Shown: positions 1 to 9,684, numbered from the stretch's first letter. The stretch is DNA of 25,355 nucleotides from DATKWS01 sp035529435 (GCA_035529435.1 DATKWS010000069.1:1-25355); one strand, 5' to 3'. Translations and numbers: made by a program. Notes: a model not told the origin generated them from the sequence alone.

Positions 1-190
1 TGTCGCCCGAGTCCTTCAGCTCCCCGTACAGATCGAATGCGAACTCGTTGTTCCGCTTGATCCTGCCAGCCAGGGTCGCCGGCCCGTCACCGTTATCGAC
101 ATCCGTCACCTCGTCCTCGCCGCACGCGGCGATGGCCATGATTGCGAATAATACGCAGAGAATGCGGAGTCTCTCGAATGGATGTTTCAT
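1..190 (-). CDS. Serpin-like lipoprotein, N-terminal fragment (runs off left edge)
   Basis: Reading leftward from the ATG at 188-190, 63 codons stay open to the window edge, so only the N-terminus is visible. It begins with a lipoprotein signal peptide: basic start (MKHPFERLR), a hydrophobic core, then lipobox IAAC with Cys23. An acidic linker follows. Residues 48-63 read NNEFAFDLYGELKDSG, which matches the first helix of serpins (pattern NxxFAxxLYxxL, normally followed by N and the FFSP motif, here beyond the edge). A strong Shine-Dalgarno (AGGAGG, 6 nt from ATG) fixes the start. Serpins are suicide inhibitors of serine or cysteine proteases. A lipidated one would sit on a membrane facing the periplasm or cell surface. 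The family call rests on one short motif, and the reactive-centre loop is not visible. Confidence 0.75.
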   Translation of the reverse strand, partial: MKHPFERLRILCVLFAIMAIAACGEDEVTDVDNGDGPATLAGRIKRNNEFAFDLYGELKDSGD

Positions 191-284
191 TCCGTACCTC
201 CTCATTGCCGGGCGTTCCGTACCGTGACGCAGGGCGAATTAATAACGGTATTGCATGCATGTAAAACCCCGTTCCAAATCTATA

Positions 285-313
285 CATATATCTCTTTTCA
301 TGCAAGTAGTTAA
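285..313 (-). promoter_or_regulatory. Candidate promoter for the serpin-like gene
   Basis: On the minus strand TTAACT (308-313) and TATATG (285-290) are separated by 17 nt, in an AT-rich island. Transcription would start near 278, giving a leader of about 90 nt. An alternative with a short spacer (TTGCAT, 15 nt, TATAGA) overlaps it. Neither is close to consensus at both hexamers. Confidence 0.3.
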
Positions 314-377
314 TCCATATATAAGTTGATCGAGAAAGCGCCGTCATCGACCGCCGCCCGGCCGCCGCCCTTCCGCC

Positions 378-404
378 TTGACGGGATTGTATTTATTGTA
401 TACG
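378..404 (+). promoter_or_regulatory. Candidate promoter for the radical SAM/SPASM gene
   Basis: TTGACG at 378-383 and TATACG at 399-404 are 15 nt apart, which is a short spacer. The first ten bases, TTGACGGGAT, are identical to those of the better promoter at 17065. The open frame can be extended back to this TTG, but overlap with a promoter-like element argues that translation starts downstream. Confidence 0.35.
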
Positions 405-473
405 TTGTTCCCGGCCGGCGGCGTCGCGCGACGTCGTATGCATGCCTCCCGGATCGGAGAAAACGGAATCCGT

Positions 474-1553
474 ATGGAACGTAAGAAATCAAACGGTCTC
501 CGCCGCTCGTTCCGTCTGTACCGCGCGCTCGCGCGGAGCTACCTCGGCTATCTCTTTAAGCGGACCGAGGCACCCATGCCGTGCTATTTCAACGTGGACC
601 CGTCGAGCGCCTGCAATCTTCGATGCGTCTTCTGTCCCCAGTCCGATCCGCCCGGCACGATGTCGTTCGGCACCATGGAACTCGATCTCTTCGAACAGGC
701 GGTCGGCCAGATCGAGCGCCACGCGGTCTGCGCCGGCATCTCGCTCTACCTCACCGGTGAACCGCTCCTGAACAGGCACATCGGCAGGATGGTCGAGATC
801 GTCACGGAGCGCCTCGGCATAGGCCCCCAGATCGCCACCAACGGCATGCTCCTCTCCCGCGGAATGGCCGCCTCCCTCCTCGATGCGGGCGTCGGGAGCT
901 TCATGATAGATTTCTGCGCGGATAGGGCTCACTTCGAGGCGATGTGTCCCCCGGCCGACTGGGAACGTGTTCATGACAATATCCAGGAGCTGGCCGTGCT
1001 CATCCGGGAACGCGGGGCGCCGGTCGATGTGAAGCTCAAGGACCTCGACTGGCGCGGCGAGACTCCGGAGGAGCGGGGCCGGAGCCTCTCCGCCCTCAGG
1101 GCACTCTTCGGAGAGGAATTCCCGTTCCGGTACATCATGTACCAGCTTCACAACTGGTCGGGCGATTTCTCGACAAAGGCGGGGGAGCAATACGGATATC
1201 GAACGACCCGTGGAGGGAAAAAGACGAAGTACCATCCCTGTTCCCACCTCTGGCTCATGATGAACATTCACTACGATGGGAACGTGTCGATCTGCTGTCG
1301 CGACACGATGCAGGGAGCCGTGGTGGGAAACATTCGGGAACATACCCTCCCGGAGATCTGGAACGGACCCGCCATGGTGAAGATGCGCGAATTGATGGTG
1401 ACGGGACGCTACGACCGGATTCCGATATGCGTGCACTGCGACCGCATCTGGACGGGAAGTTACTCCGGCGGGAGCCCCCTCAGGATCGCGGGGGTGTTTC
1501 TCCGGCGCAGGTTCCTGAACCGCCGGCGACCGCGGAGAAGCGTTACCCGATGA
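474..1553 (+). CDS. Radical SAM protein with C-terminal SPASM-type domain
   Basis: About 359 aa. The radical SAM CxxxCxxC motif is CNLRCVFC (Cys47, Cys51, Cys54), binding the [4Fe-4S] cluster that cleaves S-adenosylmethionine. A GGEP-like SAM-binding motif appears as LTGEPLL. The C-terminal third has a SPASM-like cysteine pattern: HPCSHLW, then DGNVSICCRD, then GNI...EIWNG, and PICVHC, expected to hold auxiliary iron-sulfur clusters. This architecture is used in peptide, sugar and cofactor modification; the substrate cannot be told here. Start choice: in-frame starts exist at TTG 378, ATG 438 and ATG 474. I prefer 474 because 378 lies in a promoter-like element and 438 has no Shine-Dalgarno, though 474 has only a weak GGA. 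The tail is very basic (RRRFLNRRRPRR). It is divergent from the serpin-like gene and has no same-strand neighbour. Confidence 0.88.
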   Translation: MERKKSNGLRRSFRLYRALARSYLGYLFKRTEAPMPCYFNVDPSSACNLRCVFCPQSDPPGTMSFGTMELDLFEQAVGQIERHAVCAGISLYLTGEPLLNRHIGRMVEIVTERLGIGPQIATNGMLLSRGMAASLLDAGVGSFMIDFCADRAHFEAMCPPADWERVHDNIQELAVLIRERGAPVDVKLKDLDWRGETPEERGRSLSALRALFGEEFPFRYIMYQLHNWSGDFSTKAGEQYGYRTTRGGKKTKYHPCSHLWLMMNIHYDGNVSICCRDTMQGAVVGNIREHTLPEIWNGPAMVKMRELMVTGRYDRIPICVHCDRIWTGSYSGGSPLRIAGVFLRRRFLNRRRPRRSVTR

Positions 1554-1664
1554 GCCGTCTGTGCTGTACGATGATCCTGTACCAGATCGAGCAGGCGATC
1601 GATCAACACGATGTTATCCTGTGGACCCGGATATCCCGCGTGACGACATATTCAGCGGAAAGAT

Positions 1665-1692
1665 AAAAAAAGAGGGGGCGGTCCCGTCCCCC
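1665..1692 (-). terminator. Intrinsic terminator after pbpC
   Basis: On the minus strand a GGGGG/CCCCC stem (1688-1692 with 1674-1678, 9-nt loop) is followed by TC and seven T (1665-1671). It lies about 40 nt beyond the pbpC stop. There is no T-run on the other strand, so it terminates leftward transcription only. Confidence 0.8.
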
Positions 1693-1730
1693 GGTCCGAC
1701 CGGCGGCGGACCGTTCCCACCCGGCGGTTT

Positions 1731-4163
1731 TCACGAATTCTTCTTGTACGCGGCGAACGAGACGGTCCGCTTGAATCCTTCCTCGTCCTGCACCGTCAGT
1801 CGGTGGGAGCCCTCGTCCAGCTCGACCGGCAGCTCGTGATGCTCCACCGTCTCCCCGATCAGTGATCCGTTGAGATACCAGAAGAGGTGTTCCGACGGCC
1901 GCTGGTGCTTGGCGGAGAAAACGATCCGCTCGTGCTCGCCGTCGAAATCGCGGGGCACGAAGATCTTGATGCCATCGACGGGGTAGACGAGCTCGATCCT
2001 GCTCCCGTCCTCAAAGGTCGGACAGCGCGCGGCGTGGGACGGCACCGCGTCCACATGCCGGCCTTTCCGCGCCAGGATCTCCTTCACGGCGGGCGGTACG
2101 ACGAAGAGCGTGTCCCATCTCGTCCGGACGCCTTCCCAGCAGAGCGAGCACACCGACCGGCCCGTCGATGCATCGACGAGGTACCGCCTGTGGTACGGGC
2201 ATGTCCCGGGCCGCTGCAGGCGGCGCGGGCATTTCACAAGGTTGGTTCCGGGGCAGTACGGGCCGGCGGGGTACCCGCTCCCGGCGCAGCATGCGACCTC
2301 CTTGAGATCGTGGTGCGGCTCGTCGAACCAGACCGGCAGGTCTCGCCGCGTGAGCATATTGAAAAGCGTGAAGAGGAGCGGCGCCGCCGAGCGCGCCCCG
2401 CTCAGCGAGGCATTCCCCTCCCCCGTGAAGTTTCCGGCCCAGACACCGATCGTCCACTGCCCGTTGACGCCGATGGCCCATGCATCCTTCTGCCCGTAGC
2501 TCGTACCGGTCTTCCAGGCGACCGGTACCTGGCCGTCGAAACGCTCCCAGTAGAACTCGATGCCCGGTCTCGAGAGCCGCTTCAGCACGTCGAGGACGAG
2601 CCAGGAGGCGCCCTCGCTGAAGAATCTCGTGCCGCGGGCGCGATCATCCGTATCGCGCTCCACCGCGCGGAGCGTCTTCGGTTCGCCGAAATTGGCGAGG
2701 GCGAGGTAGAGCCGGGCGAGCTCGTACAGGTTCGCCTCCGCGCCGCCGATCACGAGCGGCAGCCCGTACCGCATCGGAGACCTGAATAGTCCCTCGAAAC
2801 CCGCCTCGACGAGAAAATCGTAGAAATCACCGAGCCCGTATGCATTGAGGAGCCGGACCGAAGGAACGTTCAAGGATTCGATGAGAACCCGGTCGAGACC
2901 GACGAGACCGCTGAAATCCCGCGATGCGTTCTGCGGTGCGAATGTTCCGTAATAGGTCGGCACGTCCTGTATCTTCGCTTCGATCGTGAAAGGTCCCCGG
3001 TCGAGGGCCCTGGCGACGAGAAACGGTTTCAGGAGGCTTCCCGTCGAGCGGTACGCCCTGATGCCGTCGATCTGCCCTCCGTGCTCGTCGTCGTAGAAAT
3101 CGTGGGACCCGACGTACGCCCGCACCTTCCCGGATCCCGTCTCGATGACGAGAACGGCGAGATTCTCGATCCCCCCATTCGACAGTACGGCGGCGTGCAG
3201 GCGGGCGGCCTCGAACACGCGCTTCTGGATCTCGACGTCGAGGGTCGTCGTGATCCGTCTTGAATTGCCCGCGTTGCCCGGATCGCCTCCGGGGAGGGCC
3301 GGCGCGTCATCCGCGCGCTCCAGAACCATCGTCGTGAAATGCGGCGCGATAAAGGGAGCGCGCGGATCAGGCTCCGGGAGTGGTTCCGCACACGCCATAC
3401 CGCAGGTGAGGGAATCGATGATGCCCTCGGTGAGCAGGCGCGCGAGGAGGCGGTTCCGTTTTTCGCGCAGATGCGGCCGGCCACGGTCGATGTTGATCAT
3501 CGACGGATTGTTCGGCAGTACGGCGAGGAGCGATGCCTCGGCCCAGGTCAGTTCACCGGCGGGTATTCCAAAATAGAGATGCGCCGCCGCCTCGATCCCG
3601 ACGATATTCCCGCCCATCGGCGCGTTGTGCGCATAGAACCAGAGTGTCTTCTCTTTCGGGAAATGGAGCGAGAGCTTAACCGCCGTGAGGCATTCGACGA
3701 ATTTGTTGTAATAGGTGCGCGGCTTCGGATCGGCGAGGCGCGCGACCTGCATCGTGATCGTGCTCCCGCCGCGGATCCGCCTGCCGGCTTTGATGTTCGT
3801 GCATACGGCATTCACCAGGGCGAGCGGGTCGACGCCGGGATGGCTGAAGAACCGCCGGTCTTCATTCGTCACGAGGGCGACGACGTACTTTTCCGGGAGC
3901 GGCCCCTCATCGGGCGGAAACCGGAACTGCTGATCATTCGCGAGGGTCGCCCTGAGGAGCCGGCCGCGTGAATCGAGGACAAGCGTCGAGTAATCTTCCG
4001 GAAAGAGGGTTCCGGCGGGGAGCGCGATCCACACGGTGAACCCGATTGCGGAGGCGAGTACAAGTATCAAGAGCCAGCTGCGCGTGGCCCCCGCGCGGAA
4101 CACCCGGAGACGTCCGGCCGGCCCCGTTCCCCCTGACTTCAATTTATACTTTAAGTAATTCAT
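1731..4163 (-). CDS. pbpC: Penicillin-binding protein 1C, bifunctional peptidoglycan glycosyltransferase/transpeptidase
   Basis: 810 aa. It polymerises and cross-links peptidoglycan on the outer face of the inner membrane. Order: a single membrane anchor (about 31-49); a GT51 glycosyltransferase domain with catalytic EDRRFFSHPG (Glu101) and GGSTITMQ (132-139); then a penicillin-binding transpeptidase domain with SLLK (nucleophile Ser376, Lys379), SLN (430-432) and KTG (551-553); then a cysteine-containing linker and a C-terminal domain of about 100 aa typical of PBP1C. Length matches the family. The ATG lies 4 nt after the stop of the alpha-2-macroglobulin gene, so the two are surely co-transcribed. 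This pair recurs across bacteria and is taken to link protease trapping to wall repair. An intrinsic terminator follows. Confidence 0.96.
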   Translation of the reverse strand: MNYLKYKLKSGGTGPAGRLRVFRAGATRSWLLILVLASAIGFTVWIALPAGTLFPEDYSTLVLDSRGRLLRATLANDQQFRFPPDEGPLPEKYVVALVTNEDRRFFSHPGVDPLALVNAVCTNIKAGRRIRGGSTITMQVARLADPKPRTYYNKFVECLTAVKLSLHFPKEKTLWFYAHNAPMGGNIVGIEAAAHLYFGIPAGELTWAEASLLAVLPNNPSMINIDRGRPHLREKRNRLLARLLTEGIIDSLTCGMACAEPLPEPDPRAPFIAPHFTTMVLERADDAPALPGGDPGNAGNSRRITTTLDVEIQKRVFEAARLHAAVLSNGGIENLAVLVIETGSGKVRAYVGSHDFYDDEHGGQIDGIRAYRSTGSLLKPFLVARALDRGPFTIEAKIQDVPTYYGTFAPQNASRDFSGLVGLDRVLIESLNVPSVRLLNAYGLGDFYDFLVEAGFEGLFRSPMRYGLPLVIGGAEANLYELARLYLALANFGEPKTLRAVERDTDDRARGTRFFSEGASWLVLDVLKRLSRPGIEFYWERFDGQVPVAWKTGTSYGQKDAWAIGVNGQWTIGVWAGNFTGEGNASLSGARSAAPLLFTLFNMLTRRDLPVWFDEPHHDLKEVACCAGSGYPAGPYCPGTNLVKCPRRLQRPGTCPYHRRYLVDASTGRSVCSLCWEGVRTRWDTLFVVPPAVKEILARKGRHVDAVPSHAARCPTFEDGSRIELVYPVDGIKIFVPRDFDGEHERIVFSAKHQRPSEHLFWYLNGSLIGETVEHHELPVELDEGSHRLTVQDEEGFKRTVSFAAYKKNS

Positions 4164-4167
4164 CTAA

Positions 4168-7100
4168 TTATTTAATTATTACCGTGCCTCCGGCGATCCG
4201 CGCAAAATAATCGGGCGAATAGACCGCCTCGACGGAAACGGGGGGCAGCCGGTAGGTTCCCCGGAATGTCGGATTGATCTCCACGGCGAACCGTGCCTCA
4301 CCCCTGAGGGGCAGGTCGAAGAACCAGTTGACGCGATCGTCCCGGATGTCCAGGTACTCGCCGTCCGAGACGCGCAGCCGCTGCACCCACGGCGGCAGCG
4401 CCTCCCCCGTCAGGCGCCGGTTGAGGATCTCCCATCCCGACGGAAGAACGCTGGTGAGTGCGAGCGTTTCGAGCGGCATGCCGTACCGGTTCTCGACGGT
4501 GTAGACAATCCAGAAACTCTTACCCTGGGACCGCTCCCCCACATCGACCGGCCTGCCGTCGGCGTCGTAGAAATTCCGCGCGAGCTGCAATCCCGCCTGC
4601 TCCGTTTTGATCCGGTCATCGAGCGGGATCCCCTCGATGAAGAGGGTCACGAAGAGCGGGTTATCGCTGTCGTTGGTGACGGTGATCTCCTCACCCCACG
4701 CATCATCGAGCTCGCGTACGATCTGGTGGCCCGCAAGGCTCACCGCCTCCGCCTCGCCTCCCGCTATCCTCAGAGTGAACTTCACCGCGCCGCCCGAATA
4801 CGGCGACGCATCGTAGAAGGCGCCGATACCGAGCAGCGCCATGGCGGTCTCCTGTGTGGAGTACCATCCCCACGGCCTGAACTCCTTCGCCATCGCCCGG
4901 AGGAGATTACCCGCCGTTCGGAGGTCACCCATCTTCACGCACAGGTACGTCATGAGCGCCCTGTCGCGGAGCGCCGATCCGTACGTACCGCCGAGCTCCC
5001 GGAAGGGGGGAATCTCGGTCGGTGCCGCGCGGTCGACCGTCCGGGCGGCGTCCGTTTCCCCGCTCACGTGGTACGCAACCGCGAGGAGTTTCTGTGACAG
5101 GGGATCGAGCGCCGGGAGATAATTCTCCCGAACGAGGTTCATCGCCCCGATGTGCGGTTCACCGGCGAGCGCGAGAACAAACAGGCGGTACATCTGGTAC
5201 CGGTGGTCGTTCACATTTACCCGCTTCGCGTTTTTCCGCGCCGACCGCAGCCAGTGGTTGTAGAGCCCGCCGGGCACATGGTACCCGCGTTCCTTCGCCT
5301 CGACGAGAAAGTGACCGACGTAGCTCGAACCCCAATCGCTGTACGTTCCCGGACGATCCGTCGATACGGGCCAGAACGAGAATCCCTCGCGCATCTGGAA
5401 CCGCGTGAGCTTCGTTATCGCCGCATTGACATTGTCCGTGATCGCCTGCTTCTGATCCGCCCTCAGTTCGATCAGGTTCGGCAGGAAAACCTGCGGGAAG
5501 GCGGATGAAACGGTCTGCTCGATGCACCCGTACGGGTAGTTGATGAGGTATTTCACACGTTTATCGATCTGGATGTCGGGCATGCGCGAGAAGGCGATAC
5601 GCGCCGCATTCGTTCCCTCGAGACCGAACTTCTCCGGCACAAGGGTGATCGTCTGACCGGGATCGGCTGACGTGTCGGTCACCTCGGTGAAGTACGGGTT
5701 GGGGCTCTCAACGGGAAGGTGGACGGTGTAATCGGCGGTAACCGCCCTCGACGCCGCCACGACCGTCACCGTGTCCGCGCCGACCCGGTTCCCCACGCGC
5801 ACGGAGAATGCGGTATCCCGCTCGGCGGGCCGCGCGAACGACATGCCGATCTCCCGGGGACCGTCCACGGAGAGATTGGACGAGAGCCCGAGCGAGAGCC
5901 GCACGTCCCCCACCGTGCTGTCCATGGCGAAGACGGAAACGGGGAGCGCGAAGGTATCACCCGGCCGTGCGACGCGGGGCACGGTCGGGAGAATCATCAG
6001 CGGCTGCCGCACCGGCACCGTCTTCTCGAGGGAGGCGTAGCTGTGCCCCGCCGCCCCCACCACCATCACGCGGACCGATCCCACGTAGTTCGGCATGGTG
6101 AACGGCGTACTCACCGTTTCCCCCGGCTCGACCACCACCGGCTCCCCGTACAGTACGACCGGTTTGAAACGCATGACACGGACCTGTCCGAGACGCTTCT
6201 CGCGTTCCAGCTCCTCGAACGCCTCGCCGCCGCCGATCGAGAAGTAGCGTTCGATGTCCGGGTACAGCACTCCCAGGATCTCGTCGAAGTTGTCGAGCGT
6301 CGTCACGCCGAGCCTGATCTTCCGGAAGAAGTACTCCCACGGCGCCGGTGTATCGAAGCCGGTGAGATCGCACAACCCCTCATCGACGATCGCGATCGTG
6401 AATGTGGCCGATTGTTTCGCCCGCGAGATCACATCGATCGTGAATGGCTGCTTCGGCTTTAACTCGGCGGGCGCGGAGAAATCGAGCGGCAGGTGCGTCG
6501 ATCCGTCCTCGACGTACAGTGTCTTGACACCGTAGAGGCGCATCGGCAGGTCGTTGCTGTTCTGATTGTGCGGCTGGATCATGCTGATCGAGGCGTAGCA
6601 GTTCGGCAGCAGCTCCTCCGTGATCGGGATCGTGAAGAAGGTCCGGCCCTCCCGCACCTCCTTCCACTCGCGGCCGATGATACCGTTTCCCTTTTCAACG
6701 GTGAGGAGCGCCATTCCCTCGGCCGGCGAGTCGAAGGCGACGGCCGCCTCGTCACCGACGGCGTATACGTCCTTGTCGGATGTGATCTGCAGGTAATTAC
6801 GCTCGGCCTCCTCGCCGGGCGCGGGCCTTCCCCCTGCGGTGGCGTAGAAAAAGATCCCCGCCTCGTGCCCCGAGTCGGCATCCTTCACCTCTATGAAATG
6901 CCGCCCGTAATCCTCGACGGGGAGTGCGAGAAGAACCGGCTCGGTCCCCGAGTGATACGTGTACTCTCCGGCGAGGTACGTCGATTCCATGCGGCGGAAA
7001 TCCTTTTGATCCCGGCGGTCGTAGTGCCACCACCAGTGCTCCCGGTTCACGTAGACGGCGATGTCGAGCCTGTGCCCCTCCACCGGCATCCCCTCACCAT

Positions 7101-9684
7101 CGGTGACGATGATCGGTACCGAGTAGGTCTCCCCGACCTCGGCGGAGCCATACTCGAACACGTCCTTGATTCCGACAAACGCCTCGTAGGGGTATACGGT
7201 CGTCGTGCGGCGCGCCGACGTGAAGCTTCCCCCCTTCTCGTAGACGTTCACGGTAAGGATTGCATGAACGAGTCCCGGCGCCCCGCGCAGATCGGGGATC
7301 CGGTACTCGAATGAAGAGTTCCCCTGCTCATCGAGCCGTGTATCGAGAATGCCGCTCGACCGGCGCGCGTACTCCTGTAATGGAGTCGAGAATATGAAAC
7401 CGCCGTACCTCTCCGTTGTGAAGTTCCTGCCCGAGATATCGGCCCGCACCTCGGTCCGGAGACCCGCCGCCGGCGCGCCGAATAGATACCGGCAGGTGAT
7501 CGTGCCCGCCAGGTCCGTGCGGGGCGGATGAAACGCATCCTGCATATTGAAATCGATCTTGAGACGGAACGGCTTCACCGTCTCGATCCGCAACGCCTTC
7601 GTGAACGCCCGGTCCCCCACGGTGAGCTCCGCGAGCCAGCTGCCGGTCGGATCTTCGAGAGCCGTCGGGATCGCGAAGTAGACATGGCCGTTGATACCGC
7701 AGTTCGTCCTCGATTCGTACGCGGTCCGTCCCCGGGGATCTTTCACCGTGAGGATGACGGGCTGTTTTTCCGGCGGCACCGTTCCGTCCATCCGTACGAT
7801 CGCCGACAGGTGAACGGTATCACCCGGGCGGTGGACGCCCCGTTCGGTGTAGATGAAAACATCCGTCCCTCCCGCGACGCCCTCGGCGCCGGCCACATCG
7901 AACGCATTCACCTCCCATGGGGTATGACTCAGCTTGATGAGCGCGATACCCGAATTGTCCGTGCCGAAGATATAGGCGCCCGTCTCATTGAACAGGATAT
8001 GACCGTCACGATCGGTCGTCCTTGTTTCGAGCAGCCTGTTCTGGTGGGAGTACAACCCGAGCGTGAGTCCGCTCACGGGACGGGCGCGGAGGACATCCGC
8101 GGCGAATACATGCGTACCGTCACCGGATCGCTTCACGGTGAGGCCGATATCGGATGAGATGAGAAGCTTGCTCACCGTACCGCGCGAGTAGTAATACCCA
8201 TCCTGGCACGGATTCTCGTAATAGTTCCCCGTCTCGTAGTAGAGATCACCCTCCCCCATTTCGTCCCGGTCATTGACGCAGTTCCCCACGAGATCACGCG
8301 GCCCGAACCGCAGCTGCACGACGAAGGCGGTGTTCTTCTTTCCCTGGAAGATGCGGCCGAGGTCGAGCTCGCTCTTTGCCCACCGGTTGTGATCGTCGGT
8401 TATCGCCAGTGTGTCGGTGAAGATCTCCTCACCCACGCGGTTGATATCGCTGTAGTCGCCGGCACCGCCGTACCAGCGACTGCGGGGTATGCGGCTCTGG
8501 TCGACAAGCGCGTTCGATTGAATGAAGAACCCGATGTTTTTCGGGAATATTTCTATTACCGACACGCGCACCCGGGCCACGTTCACCGACTTGAACTGGA
8601 GCTTGAATGTATTGTCGGTGGGAAGGTACACGCCGCTCTGGAGCCACTCGACCTGGGGCTCGATATTGCCTATGGCGAATTCGGCGCTGTACTCACCGGG
8701 CATTTTCGTCCCGTACGCACCGGGAAATCCCTTCGCGATCGTGATGTTGTAGAGGCGCCCGGGGGCGAAATTCCCCCCCAGCAGAAGGAAATTCCCCTGT
8801 ACACGGATATCGTACGCGACCTCGGGCTCCACCACGACGAAGCCCGATAGATCGATCTCCCTCTTAACCGGATCGCTGAACCGGAATCCGTACGTCGGGC
8901 GTTCCTCACCGGGCGAGGTCATATCCATGTGCGCGAGAATGCGGAACACTCCCATTTCCGGCAGGAACACCGTGCGTTCCCATTTCGTCCCGCCCGCCGA
9001 ATACTTCCCCGGAAGCGCGAGGGTAAAGCTCTGCCCCTTGTCCGCGCGTAGTATGATCCCCGATACGAAATTCACCCGCCGTGCATCCTCGGATGCTTCT
9101 ACCGCGAGATCGATCCTTCCCCCCGGCCCCGCGAAGGCGGCCTCCGTCCCGATCCCGCCGGCGTCGACCGGTTGAGCAAACATAATCGTGCCGGTGTATC
9201 GCACACCATTCATCCGTTCAGGTGCGGGGATGAAATCGCCGGTGAGCGAGAGTACCTCCTGCTCGGCGACACTGAACGAAAAACGGAAATCATTGACACT
9301 CTTCCGCCGCCCGAACGCCGCAGTGCCGTTCAGGACGGCGCTGACGCGCGCACCGGCCGGCAGGTACTCGACCGGTACGAAGCGGAGCGAGCGCTGTGAA
9401 AGCCATTCGGCATGCCCCTCGATGCGCGGATCGAAGGTGAAGGGACTCCCGTCGAGGATCGTCCCCACGAGATGCCGGGGAATGACCGGCTCCCTGAATT
9501 CGATATCGAGCGGAACGGCGGCGGAGACGATCCCCGCCGGCGCCCTGACGATCGCCTCTTCGAGATCGAGCTCCTCCGCGAGCCATTCCGCGGTCGCCGC
9601 GGGAGGCGCGGCCTCCTTCTCCTCCTTCCCGGCGCAAGAGAAAAGGAACATCGAGAGAACGAGCACCACGATAGAACGTTTCAT
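4168..9684 (-). CDS. Alpha-2-macroglobulin family lipoprotein with intact thioester motif
   Basis: 1838 aa from ATG 9684. The start is set by AAGGGG 6-7 nt upstream and by a lipoprotein signal beginning there (MKRSIVVLVLSM, lipobox LFSC, Cys17). The frame is open 32 codons further up, but that start lacks support. Family features in order: an N-terminal array of macroglobulin (beta-sandwich) domains; a segment rich in DPRGR/TVKDP motifs typical of bacterial members; the thioester motif GCIEQ at Cys1387 within YPYGCIEQT; the alpha-helical thioester domain with W-rich repeats (for example FSFWPVS); and a C-terminal receptor-binding-like domain. Known role: a protease cleaves a bait region, the protein collapses around it, and the thioester bonds covalently. 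Diderm bacteria tether it in the periplasm as defence against host or competitor proteases. It lies 4 nt upstream of pbpC. Confidence 0.95.
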   Translation of the reverse strand: MKRSIVVLVLSMFLFSCAGKEEKEAAPPAATAEWLAEELDLEEAIVRAPAGIVSAAVPLDIEFREPVIPRHLVGTILDGSPFTFDPRIEGHAEWLSQRSLRFVPVEYLPAGARVSAVLNGTAAFGRRKSVNDFRFSFSVAEQEVLSLTGDFIPAPERMNGVRYTGTIMFAQPVDAGGIGTEAAFAGPGGRIDLAVEASEDARRVNFVSGIILRADKGQSFTLALPGKYSAGGTKWERTVFLPEMGVFRILAHMDMTSPGEERPTYGFRFSDPVKREIDLSGFVVVEPEVAYDIRVQGNFLLLGGNFAPGRLYNITIAKGFPGAYGTKMPGEYSAEFAIGNIEPQVEWLQSGVYLPTDNTFKLQFKSVNVARVRVSVIEIFPKNIGFFIQSNALVDQSRIPRSRWYGGAGDYSDINRVGEEIFTDTLAITDDHNRWAKSELDLGRIFQGKKNTAFVVQLRFGPRDLVGNCVNDRDEMGEGDLYYETGNYYENPCQDGYYYSRGTVSKLLISSDIGLTVKRSGDGTHVFAADVLRARPVSGLTLGLYSHQNRLLETRTTDRDGHILFNETGAYIFGTDNSGIALIKLSHTPWEVNAFDVAGAEGVAGGTDVFIYTERGVHRPGDTVHLSAIVRMDGTVPPEKQPVILTVKDPRGRTAYESRTNCGINGHVYFAIPTALEDPTGSWLAELTVGDRAFTKALRIETVKPFRLKIDFNMQDAFHPPRTDLAGTITCRYLFGAPAAGLRTEVRADISGRNFTTERYGGFIFSTPLQEYARRSSGILDTRLDEQGNSSFEYRIPDLRGAPGLVHAILTVNVYEKGGSFTSARRTTTVYPYEAFVGIKDVFEYGSAEVGETYSVPIIVTDGEGMPVEGHRLDIAVYVNREHWWWHYDRRDQKDFRRMESTYLAGEYTYHSGTEPVLLALPVEDYGRHFIEVKDADSGHEAGIFFYATAGGRPAPGEEAERNYLQITSDKDVYAVGDEAAVAFDSPAEGMALLTVEKGNGIIGREWKEVREGRTFFTIPITEELLPNCYASISMIQPHNQNSNDLPMRLYGVKTLYVEDGSTHLPLDFSAPAELKPKQPFTIDVISRAKQSATFTIAIVDEGLCDLTGFDTPAPWEYFFRKIRLGVTTLDNFDEILGVLYPDIERYFSIGGGEAFEELEREKRLGQVRVMRFKPVVLYGEPVVVEPGETVSTPFTMPNYVGSVRVMVVGAAGHSYASLEKTVPVRQPLMILPTVPRVARPGDTFALPVSVFAMDSTVGDVRLSLGLSSNLSVDGPREIGMSFARPAERDTAFSVRVGNRVGADTVTVVAASRAVTADYTVHLPVESPNPYFTEVTDTSADPGQTITLVPEKFGLEGTNAARIAFSRMPDIQIDKRVKYLINYPYGCIEQTVSSAFPQVFLPNLIELRADQKQAITDNVNAAITKLTRFQMREGFSFWPVSTDRPGTYSDWGSSYVGHFLVEAKERGYHVPGGLYNHWLRSARKNAKRVNVNDHRYQMYRLFVLALAGEPHIGAMNLVRENYLPALDPLSQKLLAVAYHVSGETDAARTVDRAAPTEIPPFRELGGTYGSALRDRALMTYLCVKMGDLRTAGNLLRAMAKEFRPWGWYSTQETAMALLGIGAFYDASPYSGGAVKFTLRIAGGEAEAVSLAGHQIVRELDDAWGEEITVTNDSDNPLFVTLFIEGIPLDDRIKTEQAGLQLARNFYDADGRPVDVGERSQGKSFWIVYTVENRYGMPLETLALTSVLPSGWEILNRRLTGEALPPWVQRLRVSDGEYLDIRDDRVNWFFDLPLRGEARFAVEINPTFRGTYRLPPVSVEAVYSPDYFARIAGGTVIIK

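Noticed and set aside
93..347. An 84-codon minus-strand open frame at the left end
   Set aside because: It overlaps the serpin-like N-terminus in another frame and has no Shine-Dalgarno or domain.
489..1436. A 315-codon minus-strand open frame opposite the radical SAM/SPASM gene
   Set aside because: The plus strand carries clear radical SAM and SPASM motifs; the antisense product is His/Glu/Arg-rich with no family signature.
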